The notes below the pieces were generated by a model. The model made no database searches and had not been told where the DNA came from. It worked only from the letters and a program-made list of their open reading frames with translations. Shown here piece after piece: positions 8,081-16,524 of a stretch of DNA of 55,239 nt; within the stretch, counting starts at the first letter, position 1, and each line of letters opens with the position of its first letter. This stretch comes from an uncultured Eubacteriales bacterium (lineage in GTDB: Bacteria; Bacillota; Clostridia; Christensenellales; Aristaeellaceae). The DNA is taken from contig UQEF01000006.1 in the NCBI GenBank assembly GCA_900540045.1, positions 1 through 55,239 on the forward strand, given 5' to 3'. Position numbers and translations under genes: made by a program.

Positions 8081-9163
8081 CTACTCCCTCGACTCCAAAG
8101 CGCCCTCACGCGCCTTGCCGGTGGAGGAACGCACAATGAGCTGCGGGGTGTATTCGATTTTGTTGACAAACGGTCCGGGAGCGGCGGCAGGGGCGGTGCG
8201 GGAGAGAACCATGTCTACGGCGGCCTGACAGCGAGTGCGCAGGTGATGATCGATGGTGGTCAGACTGGGCGTGGTGATGGCCGAGGAAAAGATGTTGTCA
8301 AAGCCGCAGACCGAAACATCGCTCGGAACACGGATACCGCGGGCGGTCAGCTCGGCCAGAATGCCCAGGGCAGTCATGTCGTTAACGCCGATGAGCGCGG
8401 TGGCATTGCTGCGACGGCGGATGAGCTCGGCGGTCAGGGCGCGGCCGACGTTGTACTCGTAGGGCATGTTGGTGAGAGCGTCGGCCTCGGCGCTGCGTTC
8501 GGCGGAGAGCACCTCAAGACCATCCCGAATTCCATGGGATTCCAGCTGCCGGCGGATGCCCTCCAGGCGCTGGCTGCGCGCCAGGGAGAGCTGATTGAAG
8601 GGGGTGGAGATAAAGACCAGCCTGCGGTGGCCCAGCTGGCACAGATGCTCGGCCAGCAGCGCGCCTGCGGCCACGTTGCGCAGCTCAATGGAGCATACGC
8701 TCAGCTCATCCTGCTTTTCCCCGATGAGCACCGTGGGCAGGGTGTCGGCGATCTTCTCCACCAGCCGGGGAAAGCTGGGAAGAAACGTATAGATGATGCC
8801 GTCCACGTGCGCGTCCACGAATGTGTTGAGGTAGAATTTTTCCAGCTCCGGCTTTCGGAAGGTGTTGCACACGATGACGCGGTAATCCAGGCTGTCGGCG
8901 TACTGCTCAATGGTCTGGATGATTTCGGAATAGTATTGATTGGTCAGCGTGGGGGTAAGCACCAGCAGCATCCGGGAGCCTGCCTGCGCGCTGGCCTTTT
9001 TGCGGGCGGGCAGGTGGTAGTTGAGCTGCTGTGCGGCAGCGAGCACGCGCTCGCGCGTTTCACTGCTGAAGGTAATTTTGCTGCTGTTATTGAGAATCAG
9101 GGATACGGTGGCCTGTGATACACCCGCCAGCGCCGCCACATCCTGCGAAGTCGCCTTTTTCAT
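8081..9163 (-). CDS. LacI-family transcriptional regulator of the carbohydrate locus
   Basis: This 360-residue protein has an N-terminal LacI headpiece (ATSQDVAALAGVSQATVSLILN, residues 4-25, then a hinge helix region ending LNYHLPARKK). It is followed by a periplasmic-binding-protein-like sugar sensor domain (LLVLTPTLTNQYYSEIIQTIE at the start, then GVNDMTALGIL and VSVCGFDNI, ending with TPSLTTIDHH). It is expected to repress in the absence of an inducing sugar. The start at 9163 is set by AGGAGG ten bases upstream. It is transcribed away from the PfkB operon. ACTAATA overlaps its own -10 region and recurs at the other promoters of the locus, suggesting autoregulation and control of all three units. 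Confidence 0.92.
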   Translation of the reverse strand: MKKATSQDVAALAGVSQATVSLILNNSSKITFSSETRERVLAAAQQLNYHLPARKKASAQAGSRMLLVLTPTLTNQYYSEIIQTIEQYADSLDYRVIVCNTFRKPELEKFYLNTFVDAHVDGIIYTFLPSFPRLVEKIADTLPTVLIGEKQDELSVCSIELRNVAAGALLAEHLCQLGHRRLVFISTPFNQLSLARSQRLEGIRRQLESHGIRDGLEVLSAERSAEADALTNMPYEYNVGRALTAELIRRRSNATALIGVNDMTALGILAELTARGIRVPSDVSVCGFDNIFSSAITTPSLTTIDHHLRTRCQAAVDMVLSRTAPAAAPGPFVNKIEYTPQLIVRSSTGKAREGALESRE

Positions 9164-9188
9164 ATGGAATCGTGCCTCCTCATTCATC

Positions 9189-9203
9189 ACTAATATTATA
9201 ATG
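9189..9203. promoter_or_regulatory. Putative operator, site A (ACTAATATTATAATG)
   Basis: The ACTAATA heptamer at 9189-9195 overlaps the -10 box and presumed start point of the regulator gene. The heptamer recurs at 9345, 20073 (and inverted at 20090), and in palindromic form at 20281. I infer that it is the regulator's half-site. Confidence 0.5.
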
Positions 9204-9222
9204 AAAATAACCCACGTGTCAA
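9195..9222 (-). promoter_or_regulatory. Promoter of the LacI-type regulator
   Basis: On the reverse strand TTGACA (9222-9217) and TATAAT (9200-9195) are 16 bases apart. The ACTAATA motif at 9189-9195 touches the -10 box. Confidence 0.8.
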
Positions 9223-9279
9223 CCAGCGTATCCGCGCTCAAAAAGGCCGTTTTTTCATACCGCTTTTCCACGGTTTTTC

Positions 9280-9308
9280 TTGACATTCAAGCGCTTGTCG
9301 GCTATACT
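9280..9308 (+). promoter_or_regulatory. Promoter of the PfkB-HpcH-dehydrogenase operon
   Basis: TTGACA at 9280-9285, a 17-base spacer and TATACT at 9303-9308 form a near-perfect sigma-A promoter. An A+T-rich stretch with ACTAATA lies just downstream, in a position suited to repression. Confidence 0.88.
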
Positions 9309-9336
9309 GGTGACGATGGATATTATTTATATTTAA

Positions 9337-9353
9337 TATTTATTACTAATATT
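9337..9353. promoter_or_regulatory. Putative operator, site B
   Basis: AATATTTATTACTAATATT surrounds the heptamer ACTAATA (9345-9351) and forms an imperfect dyad (ATTA-C-TAAT). It lies about 30 bases after the presumed transcription start of the PfkB operon. Confidence 0.5.
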
Positions 9354-9389
9354 TCAATACTGGGACAGGGAGAAAGTGGTGCATTCAAG

Positions 9390-10403
9390 ATGGAAATGGA
9401 CCGATCCAACGCCCGTTCCCTCCTCCGGAAACCCATCCTGGCCCTTGGCGAGCTGCTGGTGGACCTGGTGCCGGAGCGCACGGGCATGCGCATAGAGGAT
9501 GCCGGAGCGGTGATCAAGACCGCCAGCGGGTCGGCGGGTATTTTTGCGTGCGCGGCTGCGCTGCTGGGAGCCCAAAGCGGCTTTATTGGAAAGGTGGGCC
9601 GGGACAGCCTGAGTCGAATGGTGATGCGCACGCTGGAGGAGCAGGGGGTGGACCTGAGCTGCGTGACCGTTACGGACCAGGGACAGATTGGCCTGGCCTT
9701 TCTGGAATACCTGCCGGGCGGCGGCCGCAACTATCAGTATTACCGCAAGCATTCGGTAGGCAGCCTGCTGGGCGCCGACGACCTGGATCAGGCCGGTATA
9801 GCGGGCGCCTACGCGGTACACTTTCCCGGGATGCTGCTGGAGCTCACGCCCCAGATGCGCGGCGCGTGCGAGCGGCTGGTGGAAATCGCCCGCTCAAACG
9901 GCGTGCTGGTGTCCTTCGACCCCAACATCCGTCAGGAGCTGGCAAGCGGCTCGGATGCGCTCCGTCGCCTGCAATGGGCCATGGAGCAGGCGGACGTGGC
10001 GGCCCCCACGCTCGCGGAGGGCCAATTTCTCACCGGCGAAACCACCGTAGGCAACGTGCTGCGTGCTTTGCACCGCATGGGGCCGCGCGTGGTGGCGCTG
10101 ACTCGTGACAAAGACGGAGCCGTCATCAGCATGGACGGACAGGTGGCCGTGGCCGAAGGCATCGATATGGAGGCGGTGGACCCCACCGGTGCGGGCGACA
10201 CGCTGGCGGCGGCGCTGTGCGTGGGGCTGCAGGAGGGTATGCCGCTGATGCGGCTGGCGGCGTTTTGCAACAGTGCAGGCACGCTGGTCATTACGCGGCG
10301 CGGGGCCATCGGCCTGGCGCTGCCCACCCGTGAGCAGGTGGAGGCGCTGGCCGCCTCGGAGGCATGCCGCGTGACCTGCCTGCCGCTGGACAGCATGCCC
10401 TGA
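9390..10403 (+). CDS. PfkB-family sugar kinase (2-keto-3-deoxygluconate or fructose kinase type)
   Basis: This 337-residue ribokinase-fold enzyme phosphorylates a sugar or sugar acid with ATP. The N-terminal part reads ILALGELLVDLVPE, then SAGIFACAAALLGAQSGFIGKVGRD, the first PfkB signature. The second signature, DPTGAGDTLAAAL, lies near residue 264 with the catalytic aspartate. ALTRDKDGAV is the usual strand before it. The aldolase next in the operon suggests a 2-keto-3-deoxy acid substrate (KDG kinase role), but fructokinase-like activity is possible. The ATG at 9390 is preceded by a modest AGGGAGA at some distance; ATG 9396 is an alternative. First gene of the forward three-gene operon. 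Confidence 0.85.
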   Translation: MEMDRSNARSLLRKPILALGELLVDLVPERTGMRIEDAGAVIKTASGSAGIFACAAALLGAQSGFIGKVGRDSLSRMVMRTLEEQGVDLSCVTVTDQGQIGLAFLEYLPGGGRNYQYYRKHSVGSLLGADDLDQAGIAGAYAVHFPGMLLELTPQMRGACERLVEIARSNGVLVSFDPNIRQELASGSDALRRLQWAMEQADVAAPTLAEGQFLTGETTVGNVLRALHRMGPRVVALTRDKDGAVISMDGQVAVAEGIDMEAVDPTGAGDTLAAALCVGLQEGMPLMRLAAFCNSAGTLVITRRGAIGLALPTREQVEALAASEACRVTCLPLDSMP

Positions 10404-10451
10404 GAGCGACTCGCGGCACAAACCAAATATGCGAAAGGAAGGAACGACGGC

Positions 10452-11222
10452 ATGATATCGCTGAAACAGCGTCTCAGAAACGGCGAACAGGTGCTGGGCA
10501 CCATGGTGGCCACCTTCGCCAGCCCGGATATCGGAAAGATCCTCAAAGGCTGCGGCTTTGATTTTTTCATCATCGACTGCGAGCATGGCTCCTTCACCAC
10601 GCGCGAGGTAGCCAACATCATCGCCGTGGCGCGTGGCGCACAGATCCCCGCGCTGGTGCGCATCCCGGAGATGCGGCGCGAGCACGCGCTCAAGTTCATG
10701 GAGATGGGCGCAAGCGGCCTGCTTTTGCCCAACACCGAAACTGCCGAGCAGGCGCGCATGCTGGTGGACTGCGCCAAGTACGCGCCTCTGGGGCATCGCG
10801 GGGTGTCGCTGTCGCGGCCGCATACGGACTTTGCCAGGGTCAGCGGCGCGGAGTACATGCCGCGTGCCAACGATGAAACGCTTCTGATGTGCCAGATCGA
10901 ATCGCGCCGTGGCGTGGAAAATATCGAGGCCATTCTGGCGGTTGAGGGCATCGACGTGGGCTTCATCGGCCCCAACGACATGACGCAGGACTATGGCATC
11001 CTCGGCCAGTTCGAGCATCCCGACATCGTGGCTGCCTTTGAGCGCGTGATTGCGGCGGCCAGAGCCAACGGCAAGTGGTCCGGGGTGCATTTCGGCTCCG
11101 CCGCGCCGCTCGCGCCGTGGCTGTCGCGCGGTATGCAGATCAACATGTGCAGCAGCGACAACGGCCTCCTGGCGCTGGGCGCGGCCGCGATGCGCAGGCA
11201 GCTGGAAGGAGGCGTGGCATGA
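10452..11222 (+). CDS. HpcH/HpaI-family class II pyruvate aldolase
   Basis: This 256-residue metal-dependent aldolase is of the family that cleaves 4-hydroxy-2-keto acids to pyruvate (or hydroxypyruvate-type products) plus an aldehyde. Key residues are visible: FFIIDCEHG with the catalytic histidine (H45), R70 in LVRIPE, LLPNTETAEQA, APLGHRG, the metal-binding E150 in QIESRRG and D176 in GPNDMT. Length fits the family. Start and RBS (AAAGGAAGG) are clear. It follows a PfkB kinase and overlaps a 2-hydroxyacid dehydrogenase. A route of phosphorylation, aldol cleavage and reduction of an oxo acid fits the order; the natural substrate is not known. Confidence 0.9.
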   Translation: MISLKQRLRNGEQVLGTMVATFASPDIGKILKGCGFDFFIIDCEHGSFTTREVANIIAVARGAQIPALVRIPEMRREHALKFMEMGASGLLLPNTETAEQARMLVDCAKYAPLGHRGVSLSRPHTDFARVSGAEYMPRANDETLLMCQIESRRGVENIEAILAVEGIDVGFIGPNDMTQDYGILGQFEHPDIVAAFERVIAAARANGKWSGVHFGSAAPLAPWLSRGMQINMCSSDNGLLALGAAAMRRQLEGGVA

Positions 11223-12184
11223 AGATCGTCGTGCTGGACGGATATACCGAGAATCCGGGGGACCTGAGCTGGGCGGGCTTTGAGGCGCTGGGGAGCCTCA
11301 CGGTATACGACCGCACCCCCTTTGTAGAGGGAAATGCCGAGATCCTGCGCCGCGCCAGGGGCGCGGAGGCGGTGATCGTGAACAAGACGCCGCTGTCCGC
11401 CGAGACCATCGGGGCGCTTTTGCCGGAGCTTCGCTACATCGGCGTGCTGGCCACGGGCTTCAACGTGGTGGATATCGCCGCCGCGAAGGCCGCGGGCATC
11501 CCCGTGTGCAACATCCCCACCTACGGCACCACGGCGGTGGCACAGTTCGCCATGGCGCTGCTGCTGGAGTTGTGCCATCACGTGGCCGACCACAGCCGCT
11601 CCGTCAAGGCGGGCGACTGGAGCCGTTGCCCGGACTTCTGCTACTGGAACACGCCGCTCATCGAGCTGGCGGGAAAGACCTTCGGCGTCATCGGCTATGG
11701 GCGCATCGGCCAGGCCACGGCGCGGCTGGCCGCGGCCTTCGGTATGGAGGTGCTGGCCTGTGACGCCTATGCGAAGCCCTGCCCGCCCGCGCGCCTGACC
11801 ACGCTGGAGGAGGTTCTGGAAAAGAGCGACGTGATCAGCCTGCACTGTCCCCTCACGCCGGAGACACAGGGCATCATAAACCGCGAGACGCTCGACCGAA
11901 TGAAAGACGGGGTCTTTCTGCTCAACACCTCGCGCGGGCCGCTGGTGGACGAGGCGGCGCTCGCGGACGCCCTTGCGAGCGGCAAGGTCGCGGGCGCAGG
12001 ACTGGATGTGCTGGCCGTGGAGCCGCCGCTTGCGGACAACCCGCTCATGGCTCGGCCAAACTGCCTCATCACGCCGCATATCGCCTGGGCGCCCAAAGAG
12101 AGCCGCCAGCGGCTGATGGACGTGGCCGTGGCAAATCTCAAGGCATGGCTGAACGGCGCGCCTCAGAACGTGGTGAATCCATAA
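11219..12184 (+). CDS. D-isomer-specific 2-hydroxyacid dehydrogenase
   Basis: This 321-residue NAD(P)-dependent enzyme of the glycerate/hydroxypyruvate reductase type interconverts 2-oxo and D-2-hydroxy acids. The dinucleotide fold shows GVIGYGRIGQ. Catalytic arginine, glutamate and histidine are in NTSRGPLVDEAAL, LDVLAVEPP and ITPHIAWAP. YGTTAVAQFAMALLL is the usual substrate-domain helix. The start codon overlaps the stop of the aldolase gene (ATGA), so the two are translationally coupled. A likely job is to reduce hydroxypyruvate or a tartronate-semialdehyde-like product of the aldolase; this is inferred from gene order only. Confidence 0.9.
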   Translation: MKIVVLDGYTENPGDLSWAGFEALGSLTVYDRTPFVEGNAEILRRARGAEAVIVNKTPLSAETIGALLPELRYIGVLATGFNVVDIAAAKAAGIPVCNIPTYGTTAVAQFAMALLLELCHHVADHSRSVKAGDWSRCPDFCYWNTPLIELAGKTFGVIGYGRIGQATARLAAAFGMEVLACDAYAKPCPPARLTTLEEVLEKSDVISLHCPLTPETQGIINRETLDRMKDGVFLLNTSRGPLVDEAALADALASGKVAGAGLDVLAVEPPLADNPLMARPNCLITPHIAWAPKESRQRLMDVAVANLKAWLNGAPQNVVNP

Positions 12185-12196
12185 ACGGATACGAGA

Positions 12197-12241
12197 AAGG
12201 GCCGCACCCTTTCCCCGGAGGACGGGGAGGGCGCGGCCCTT
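12197..12241. terminator. Hairpin between the convergent operons
   Basis: AAGGGCCGC at 12197-12205 pairs with GCGGCCCTT at 12233-12241, extended inward by CCCT/AGGG. There is no T run. It lies between the forward PfkB operon and the reverse dehydrogenase operon and may stop both. Confidence 0.6.
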
Positions 12242-12243
12242 CA

Positions 12244-12418
12244 GGTTGCTGACAAAGTGTGGGGGGCTTCCCGGTTGCTCAATCATTCGCGCGGCCCTGA
12301 CGGTTGCGCGAATGGTTTCGCTGCCCCGCTGCGAGTCGCTTTGGGCCGTTGGCCCAACAGCCCACCGGGCTGGCGATTCCCTTCACGCCACCGGGCCGGC
12401 GCTTCCCTCCGAGACCGT
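12244..12418 (-). repeat. Dispersed repeat, copy 3 (inverted, truncated)
   Basis: Read on the reverse strand, this block contains GGAGGGAAGCGCC, CCCGGTGGGCTGTTGGGCC, GGCCCAAAGCGA, GCGCGAATGATTG and the terminal CACTTTGTCAGC. All of these occur in the copy at 7680-7972. It lacks the left third and abuts the stop codon of the oxidoreductase gene. Confidence 0.6.
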
Positions 12419-13548
12419 CAGAGCGTCACGACGCGCCGCTGCGCATACGCCTCCAGAGCGCCGGTGAGCAGATGGTGGCTCATTTCCGCCTCGGCGGGCG
12501 TGAAGCAGCCGAAATCGCAGGGCAGGCCGCGCAGCTCGCTCACATATGCGGCGAACATCTGCAACAGCGAATCCGAGAACCCGAACTCGAAGATGCCCCC
12601 AGTGATGACCGGATAGAGCGTCTTTTGCCCCACCACCAGCCGCGCCCATGCCTGCTCCCGGCCCACGGCCTGAGTGTAGCGTACGGCGTTGGGATCGTCG
12701 GTGGTGAAGCGGGCGGACAGGTTCAGGCCGTAGATCTCGTATTCGACGGTATTGGTACAGCCGGGGGCCATGCGCTTCATCTCCATCTGCATGGGGAAGC
12801 GGTCGCCGGCAGCGTTCTCGGCCTCGCAGAGCAGGATCGCGTTGTCCCACGTCTCGCAGGGCACGGGCGCGCCGTCGGGACCGGGGCGCTCGGGCACGAG
12901 GTTGGCCAGCTGGGCGCTCACCGTCAGCGGACGGATGCCCAGATGGAAGGGCAGGTGCTGGGTGTGAATGCCCAGGTCGCCCATGCAGCCGTAGTCGCCG
13001 TTGATGGCGCGCATGCGCTTCCAGTTGATGGGCTTGTTCAAATCCATGTCCGAGGAATGGCGGATGGCGAAGCGCGCCTCGATGATGCGGCCGAAGGCGC
13101 CCTCGCGGTACCATTTCACCATCTGCTGCACGGCGGGATAGTAGGGAAACTCGCTGGTGCAGCGCACGAACACCTCCGGGCGCTCCGCCATGGCGGCCTT
13201 GATCGCCTCAAAGCCCGCCAGGTCCATGCCGAAGGGCTTTTCGCCCAAGAGGTGCTTGCCCGCGCGGATCACGTCGCCGTAGACCTGCGCGTGCAGGTTG
13301 TGGGGCACGGCGCAGTACACCGCCTCCACCTCGGGGTTTTCCAGAAGCTCGTGGTAATCCCGATAGAAATACCGGGTTTCCGGCACGCGCTCAAACCACG
13401 AAAGCCTTTCGGGCGAGGAATCGCACGCCGCCACGATCACGGGGCGGGGCAGGTCACCCGTCAGGTGCAGCCAGCGCATGGACACGCTGGCAAACTCCCG
13501 TCCCATCAGGCCGCAGCCGATGATGCCGAAGCGTACCTCCGCGCTCAT
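12418..13548 (-). CDS. Gfo/Idh/MocA-family oxidoreductase
   Basis: This 376-residue NAD(P)-dependent sugar or inositol dehydrogenase has an N-terminal Rossmann fold with VRFGIIGCGLMGREFA and the motif GEKPFG (EKP lysine, near residue 120) that lies at the active site. The C-terminal domain carries GDYGCMGDLGIHTQHLPFHL, where the GDLGIH aspartate and histidine are the family's catalytic pair. It is the last gene of the reverse operon and overlaps the aminotransferase gene by four bases (ATGA). It would oxidise a sugar hydroxyl to a keto group or act in reverse. A keto product would be a natural substrate for the neighbouring aminotransferase. Confidence 0.9.
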   Translation of the reverse strand: MSAEVRFGIIGCGLMGREFASVSMRWLHLTGDLPRPVIVAACDSSPERLSWFERVPETRYFYRDYHELLENPEVEAVYCAVPHNLHAQVYGDVIRAGKHLLGEKPFGMDLAGFEAIKAAMAERPEVFVRCTSEFPYYPAVQQMVKWYREGAFGRIIEARFAIRHSSDMDLNKPINWKRMRAINGDYGCMGDLGIHTQHLPFHLGIRPLTVSAQLANLVPERPGPDGAPVPCETWDNAILLCEAENAAGDRFPMQMEMKRMAPGCTNTVEYEIYGLNLSARFTTDDPNAVRYTQAVGREQAWARLVVGQKTLYPVITGGIFEFGFSDSLLQMFAAYVSELRGLPCDFGCFTPAEAEMSHHLLTGALEAYAQRRVVTL

Positions 13549-15092
13549 GCCTCCGCCTCCTTTCCCTCCAGCGCCTCCTCAAACAGCGCCACCAGCTTGC
13601 ACACCATGGCCGGGGTGGCGGTCAGCGGCAGCTTGGTCAGCGCGGCGGGCGGGCAGTTGGGCTTGTAGGTCTGGGCGCTGATGTCCACGCAGCGCTCCTG
13701 CGCCATGCGGCGGCAAAACGCCGTGGCGTCCTCGACGCGGTGGAAGTGCAGCGCCGTCATGTGCGCGTTGCCCGCCACGCCCACGCACAGGTCCGGGTGC
13801 CTCTCGGCCAGCCTGCGCATCTCCTCGTGGTACAGGTCACCCGTCTTACGGATATGCGGCCCGTTGGCCTCGATGAAGGTCATCGTAATCAGGTAGGCCA
13901 GGCTGGCCAGCTCCTCCTGGCCGTTGGTGACCAGCGCGCCGAACTGGCTCAGGATGTCAAACGCGCCGCTCAGCAGCAGGCGGCTGGCGGGATAGACGCC
14001 GCCGGGGAAGCCCTTGCCCACGGAGACGAAGTCCGGCGCAAGGCCGTACTGCCGAAACAGGAACAGTCCCTCGTACCAGGCGCAGGACTGGATCTCGTCG
14101 CACAGCACCGGCGTGTCGCTTTCGCGGCAGAGGCGGTAGGCGGCCTGAAGATACGCTTCCTCCAGCCGGATGGCCCCGTAGTTCATCATGATGATCTCGT
14201 GACAGAAGCCCGCGGTCTTGTATGGCGGGGTGTTCCATGCTTCGATGGCCTGCCGGAAGCCCGCGGCGTCGTTGATGGGCACGGAAACCACGCGGTAGAT
14301 GCCTGCGTCCTCCATTTTGCGGGTAAATTCGGGCCACAGGCCGCGCAGGGTCTGGGCCACGACGGTGGTGCCGTGGTAGTTGCCCGCGAGCCCTCCGGCC
14401 TGGTCCGCCATGACCAGAAACACGGGGATGCGCCCAGCGTAGGGCGCAGACGAGCCGTCGAGGCTGTAAAAGCGCGCCAGCATCATCTTCAGCGCCGCCT
14501 CCACCGCCAGCGAGCCCGTCTCCAGGTTGATGACCCGGCTGAGCACGCCCGGTTTCCGCGAGGCGATCACGCCCTCCAGCGCGGGATCGTCAGGGCGCAG
14601 GCCGTTGGCTGCGGCGATCAGGCGGCGCTCCAGCGTGCGGGTGATGAAGCCGCGGGTGTTGTTGTGCGTGGCGTTGGGCACGCCCAGCGCGCGGGCACGG
14701 TCGATCAGCGCATAGCCGGGGAAGCTATGGCCCAGCGGAATCTGGTAGTGCTCGCTCTTGCCGGTGAAGTACAGGCGGCCGTCCTCGCCCACACGGAAGG
14801 CCCCCAGCGCCGACAGCGGCGCGGCCCCGCTGTGCTGCGCCGACCGGTAGGAATCCGTGGGCGCGCCTGCCTCGCTGTTTGCAAAGCCGTCCGTCACGCG
14901 GCAGCCCACCTTTTCCATCAGCGCCTCCTGCCGGCGGGCGAAGGCTTCGGGATACCAGTCGATTTTCTCGTCGGCCAGGGCGCGCAGCGCCTCCGGGCTT
15001 TCGCCCGTGAGCAGCGCGCGCGATTCGCATACCGCCCGCGTGTAGTCCGCCCCCAGCAGGTCGGTCAGGGACAGACGAAGGCTCTCAATCAT
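13545..15092 (-). CDS. Class III PLP-dependent aminotransferase
   Basis: This 515-residue fold-type I PLP enzyme shows ETGSLAVEAALKM (the usual class III SGSEANEAA segment, partly diverged), VLCDEIQSCAWYEG with D332, E333 and Q335 that hold the PLP ring, and SVGKGFPGGVYP with the PLP lysine K360. It is about 70 residues longer than typical class III enzymes, with an extra N-terminal part of about 100 residues. It lies inside a sugar catabolic operon between an isomerase and a Gfo/Idh dehydrogenase. That suggests action on an amino or keto sugar rather than an amino acid; this is inference. TCATATCC-region spacing to the upstream isomerase gene is short, about 20 bases. Confidence 0.85.
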   Translation of the reverse strand: MIESLRLSLTDLLGADYTRAVCESRALLTGESPEALRALADEKIDWYPEAFARRQEALMEKVGCRVTDGFANSEAGAPTDSYRSAQHSGAAPLSALGAFRVGEDGRLYFTGKSEHYQIPLGHSFPGYALIDRARALGVPNATHNNTRGFITRTLERRLIAAANGLRPDDPALEGVIASRKPGVLSRVINLETGSLAVEAALKMMLARFYSLDGSSAPYAGRIPVFLVMADQAGGLAGNYHGTTVVAQTLRGLWPEFTRKMEDAGIYRVVSVPINDAAGFRQAIEAWNTPPYKTAGFCHEIIMMNYGAIRLEEAYLQAAYRLCRESDTPVLCDEIQSCAWYEGLFLFRQYGLAPDFVSVGKGFPGGVYPASRLLLSGAFDILSQFGALVTNGQEELASLAYLITMTFIEANGPHIRKTGDLYHEEMRRLAERHPDLCVGVAGNAHMTALHFHRVEDATAFCRRMAQERCVDISAQTYKPNCPPAALTKLPLTATPAMVCKLVALFEEALEGKEAEA

Positions 15093-15113
15093 CCAAAACG
15101 CCTCCTTTGCGGC

Positions 15114-16511
15114 TCATATCCGCACAAATTCGATGCCCGCCAGCCGGCACCACAGCCGGACGCGCTCCTCCGGCACGCCCTCCACGATCACCTCATGATG
15201 CGTGCCGCCCTGCTCCAGCCATGCCTTCACGCAGGCGCGCACGCCGCTTTGCGGCCGGAAGAAGAGATAGGGCATGTCGCAGCGCCGCAGGTCCGCCTTG
15301 TCCAGCACCTCGCCCGGCGCGTAGACCAGGCGGAAACGGTCGCCGCCCAGGTGCGCAAGGCTCATCACCGCTACGGGCCCGGGCTTCTGGGTGAAGATCA
15401 GCGTCGGCGGGTTGTCCAGTCCGCCTTCGCCGAACACGCGGTCCATCAGGAACGGCTTTCGGTCCGTGCGGGCCATGGCCCAGTTGCCCTCGCCCGCATG
15501 GCACATCAGGATGGCCTCGCGCGCCAGGTCCATCATGTACATCTCGCTGAAGTTGGCGCGCCCGCACAGGCGGATCATCGCGGCCATGAGCATGGCGCAG
15601 GTGGCGTCGCCCTCGGCGGCGTAGCCGTAGCCCTCGGCCATGAGGTTGGACGCGGCCAGGAAGGGCAGGTGGATGAAGCGCCCGTCCGCGCCCAGCTCGT
15701 CAAAGTGAAGGGTGTAGCCCGCGTAGCCGCCCGACTCCAGCCAGGCGCGGATGCCCAGGTACATGCGCACCGACTCGGCGTGTCGCTCCGGCGGCATGTG
15801 GGGGTCCACGTCGAAGCGCTCGCGGTCCAGCGCCATCAGCCGCGCGATCTCCTTTTCGTCCGCTTCGGCGCACAGCCGCCTCACCGTGCCGATGGAATCG
15901 TACACAAATTCCGGCCCCAGCACGCGGTAAACCGCCATGTCGTCCGTCACCACGTCGCCCATGCCGGGCAGGCGGCCGATCACGCCGATGCGCATGCGCC
16001 GCATGGCCTCCACCGTGCGCGCCGCCGCGCCGAAGTCCCGGACGAAGGCGGCGAGCTCCCCGTTTTTGCGGCTGCCCGCAAAGAAGACGCAGGGGATGCC
16101 CGCGCGCAAGAGGCAGTTGGCGTTGTCCTGCGAGCCGTGGATGCCCTGGTTGACGGTGAGCTCCAGCTCCTCAAAGTCGTCGCCCACGGTTTCGTCGGGC
16201 TGCACCAGCGCCAGCGCCAGCGGGAGCGAATTGCGCTGCATGGCGTGTACCAGGTACTGCCCCTGCGAATAGGTGAGCAGCAGAATCAGGATGCCGTCCA
16301 GCCCCTGCGCGTTGAACCCGGCCACGATGGCCTCGATGTCGGCGCGGCTCAGCGCCACGCGGGGAAAGACGCACTCCGCCGCCTCCGAAAGCGACGAAAC
16401 GACCTCCTCCACATAGGCGTGTTGCCGGGCCGTGATACCCGGAAACAGCGGCTCGTAGCCCTCCAGCATCAGCGCCAGCACGCCGAGGCGGGGTTTGTTT
16501 TGAGCTTGCAT
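15114..16511 (-). CDS. L-fucose/L-arabinose isomerase-family protein
   Basis: This 465-residue protein is of the AraA/FucI superfamily, which interconverts aldoses and ketoses using a divalent metal. Visible family features are the first domain with a Rossmann-like KPRLGVLALMLEGYE, LTVNQGIHGSQDNANCLLR (like the GIHG segment of AraA), RIGVIGRLPGMGDV and YGYAAEGDATCAM, in which the glutamate is a probable metal ligand. Its similarity to classical AraA is only partial, so the substrate may be an unusual sugar or sugar acid. It lies between the FGGY kinase and the aminotransferase in one reverse operon, fitting the isomerase, kinase, aldolase order of ketose pathways. Confidence 0.8.
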   Translation of the reverse strand: MQAQNKPRLGVLALMLEGYEPLFPGITARQHAYVEEVVSSLSEAAECVFPRVALSRADIEAIVAGFNAQGLDGILILLLTYSQGQYLVHAMQRNSLPLALALVQPDETVGDDFEELELTVNQGIHGSQDNANCLLRAGIPCVFFAGSRKNGELAAFVRDFGAAARTVEAMRRMRIGVIGRLPGMGDVVTDDMAVYRVLGPEFVYDSIGTVRRLCAEADEKEIARLMALDRERFDVDPHMPPERHAESVRMYLGIRAWLESGGYAGYTLHFDELGADGRFIHLPFLAASNLMAEGYGYAAEGDATCAMLMAAMIRLCGRANFSEMYMMDLAREAILMCHAGEGNWAMARTDRKPFLMDRVFGEGGLDNPPTLIFTQKPGPVAVMSLAHLGGDRFRLVYAPGEVLDKADLRRCDMPYLFFRPQSGVRACVKAWLEQGGTHHEVIVEGVPEERVRLWCRLAGIEFVRI

Positions 16512-16524
16512 TGCGATGCCTCCT

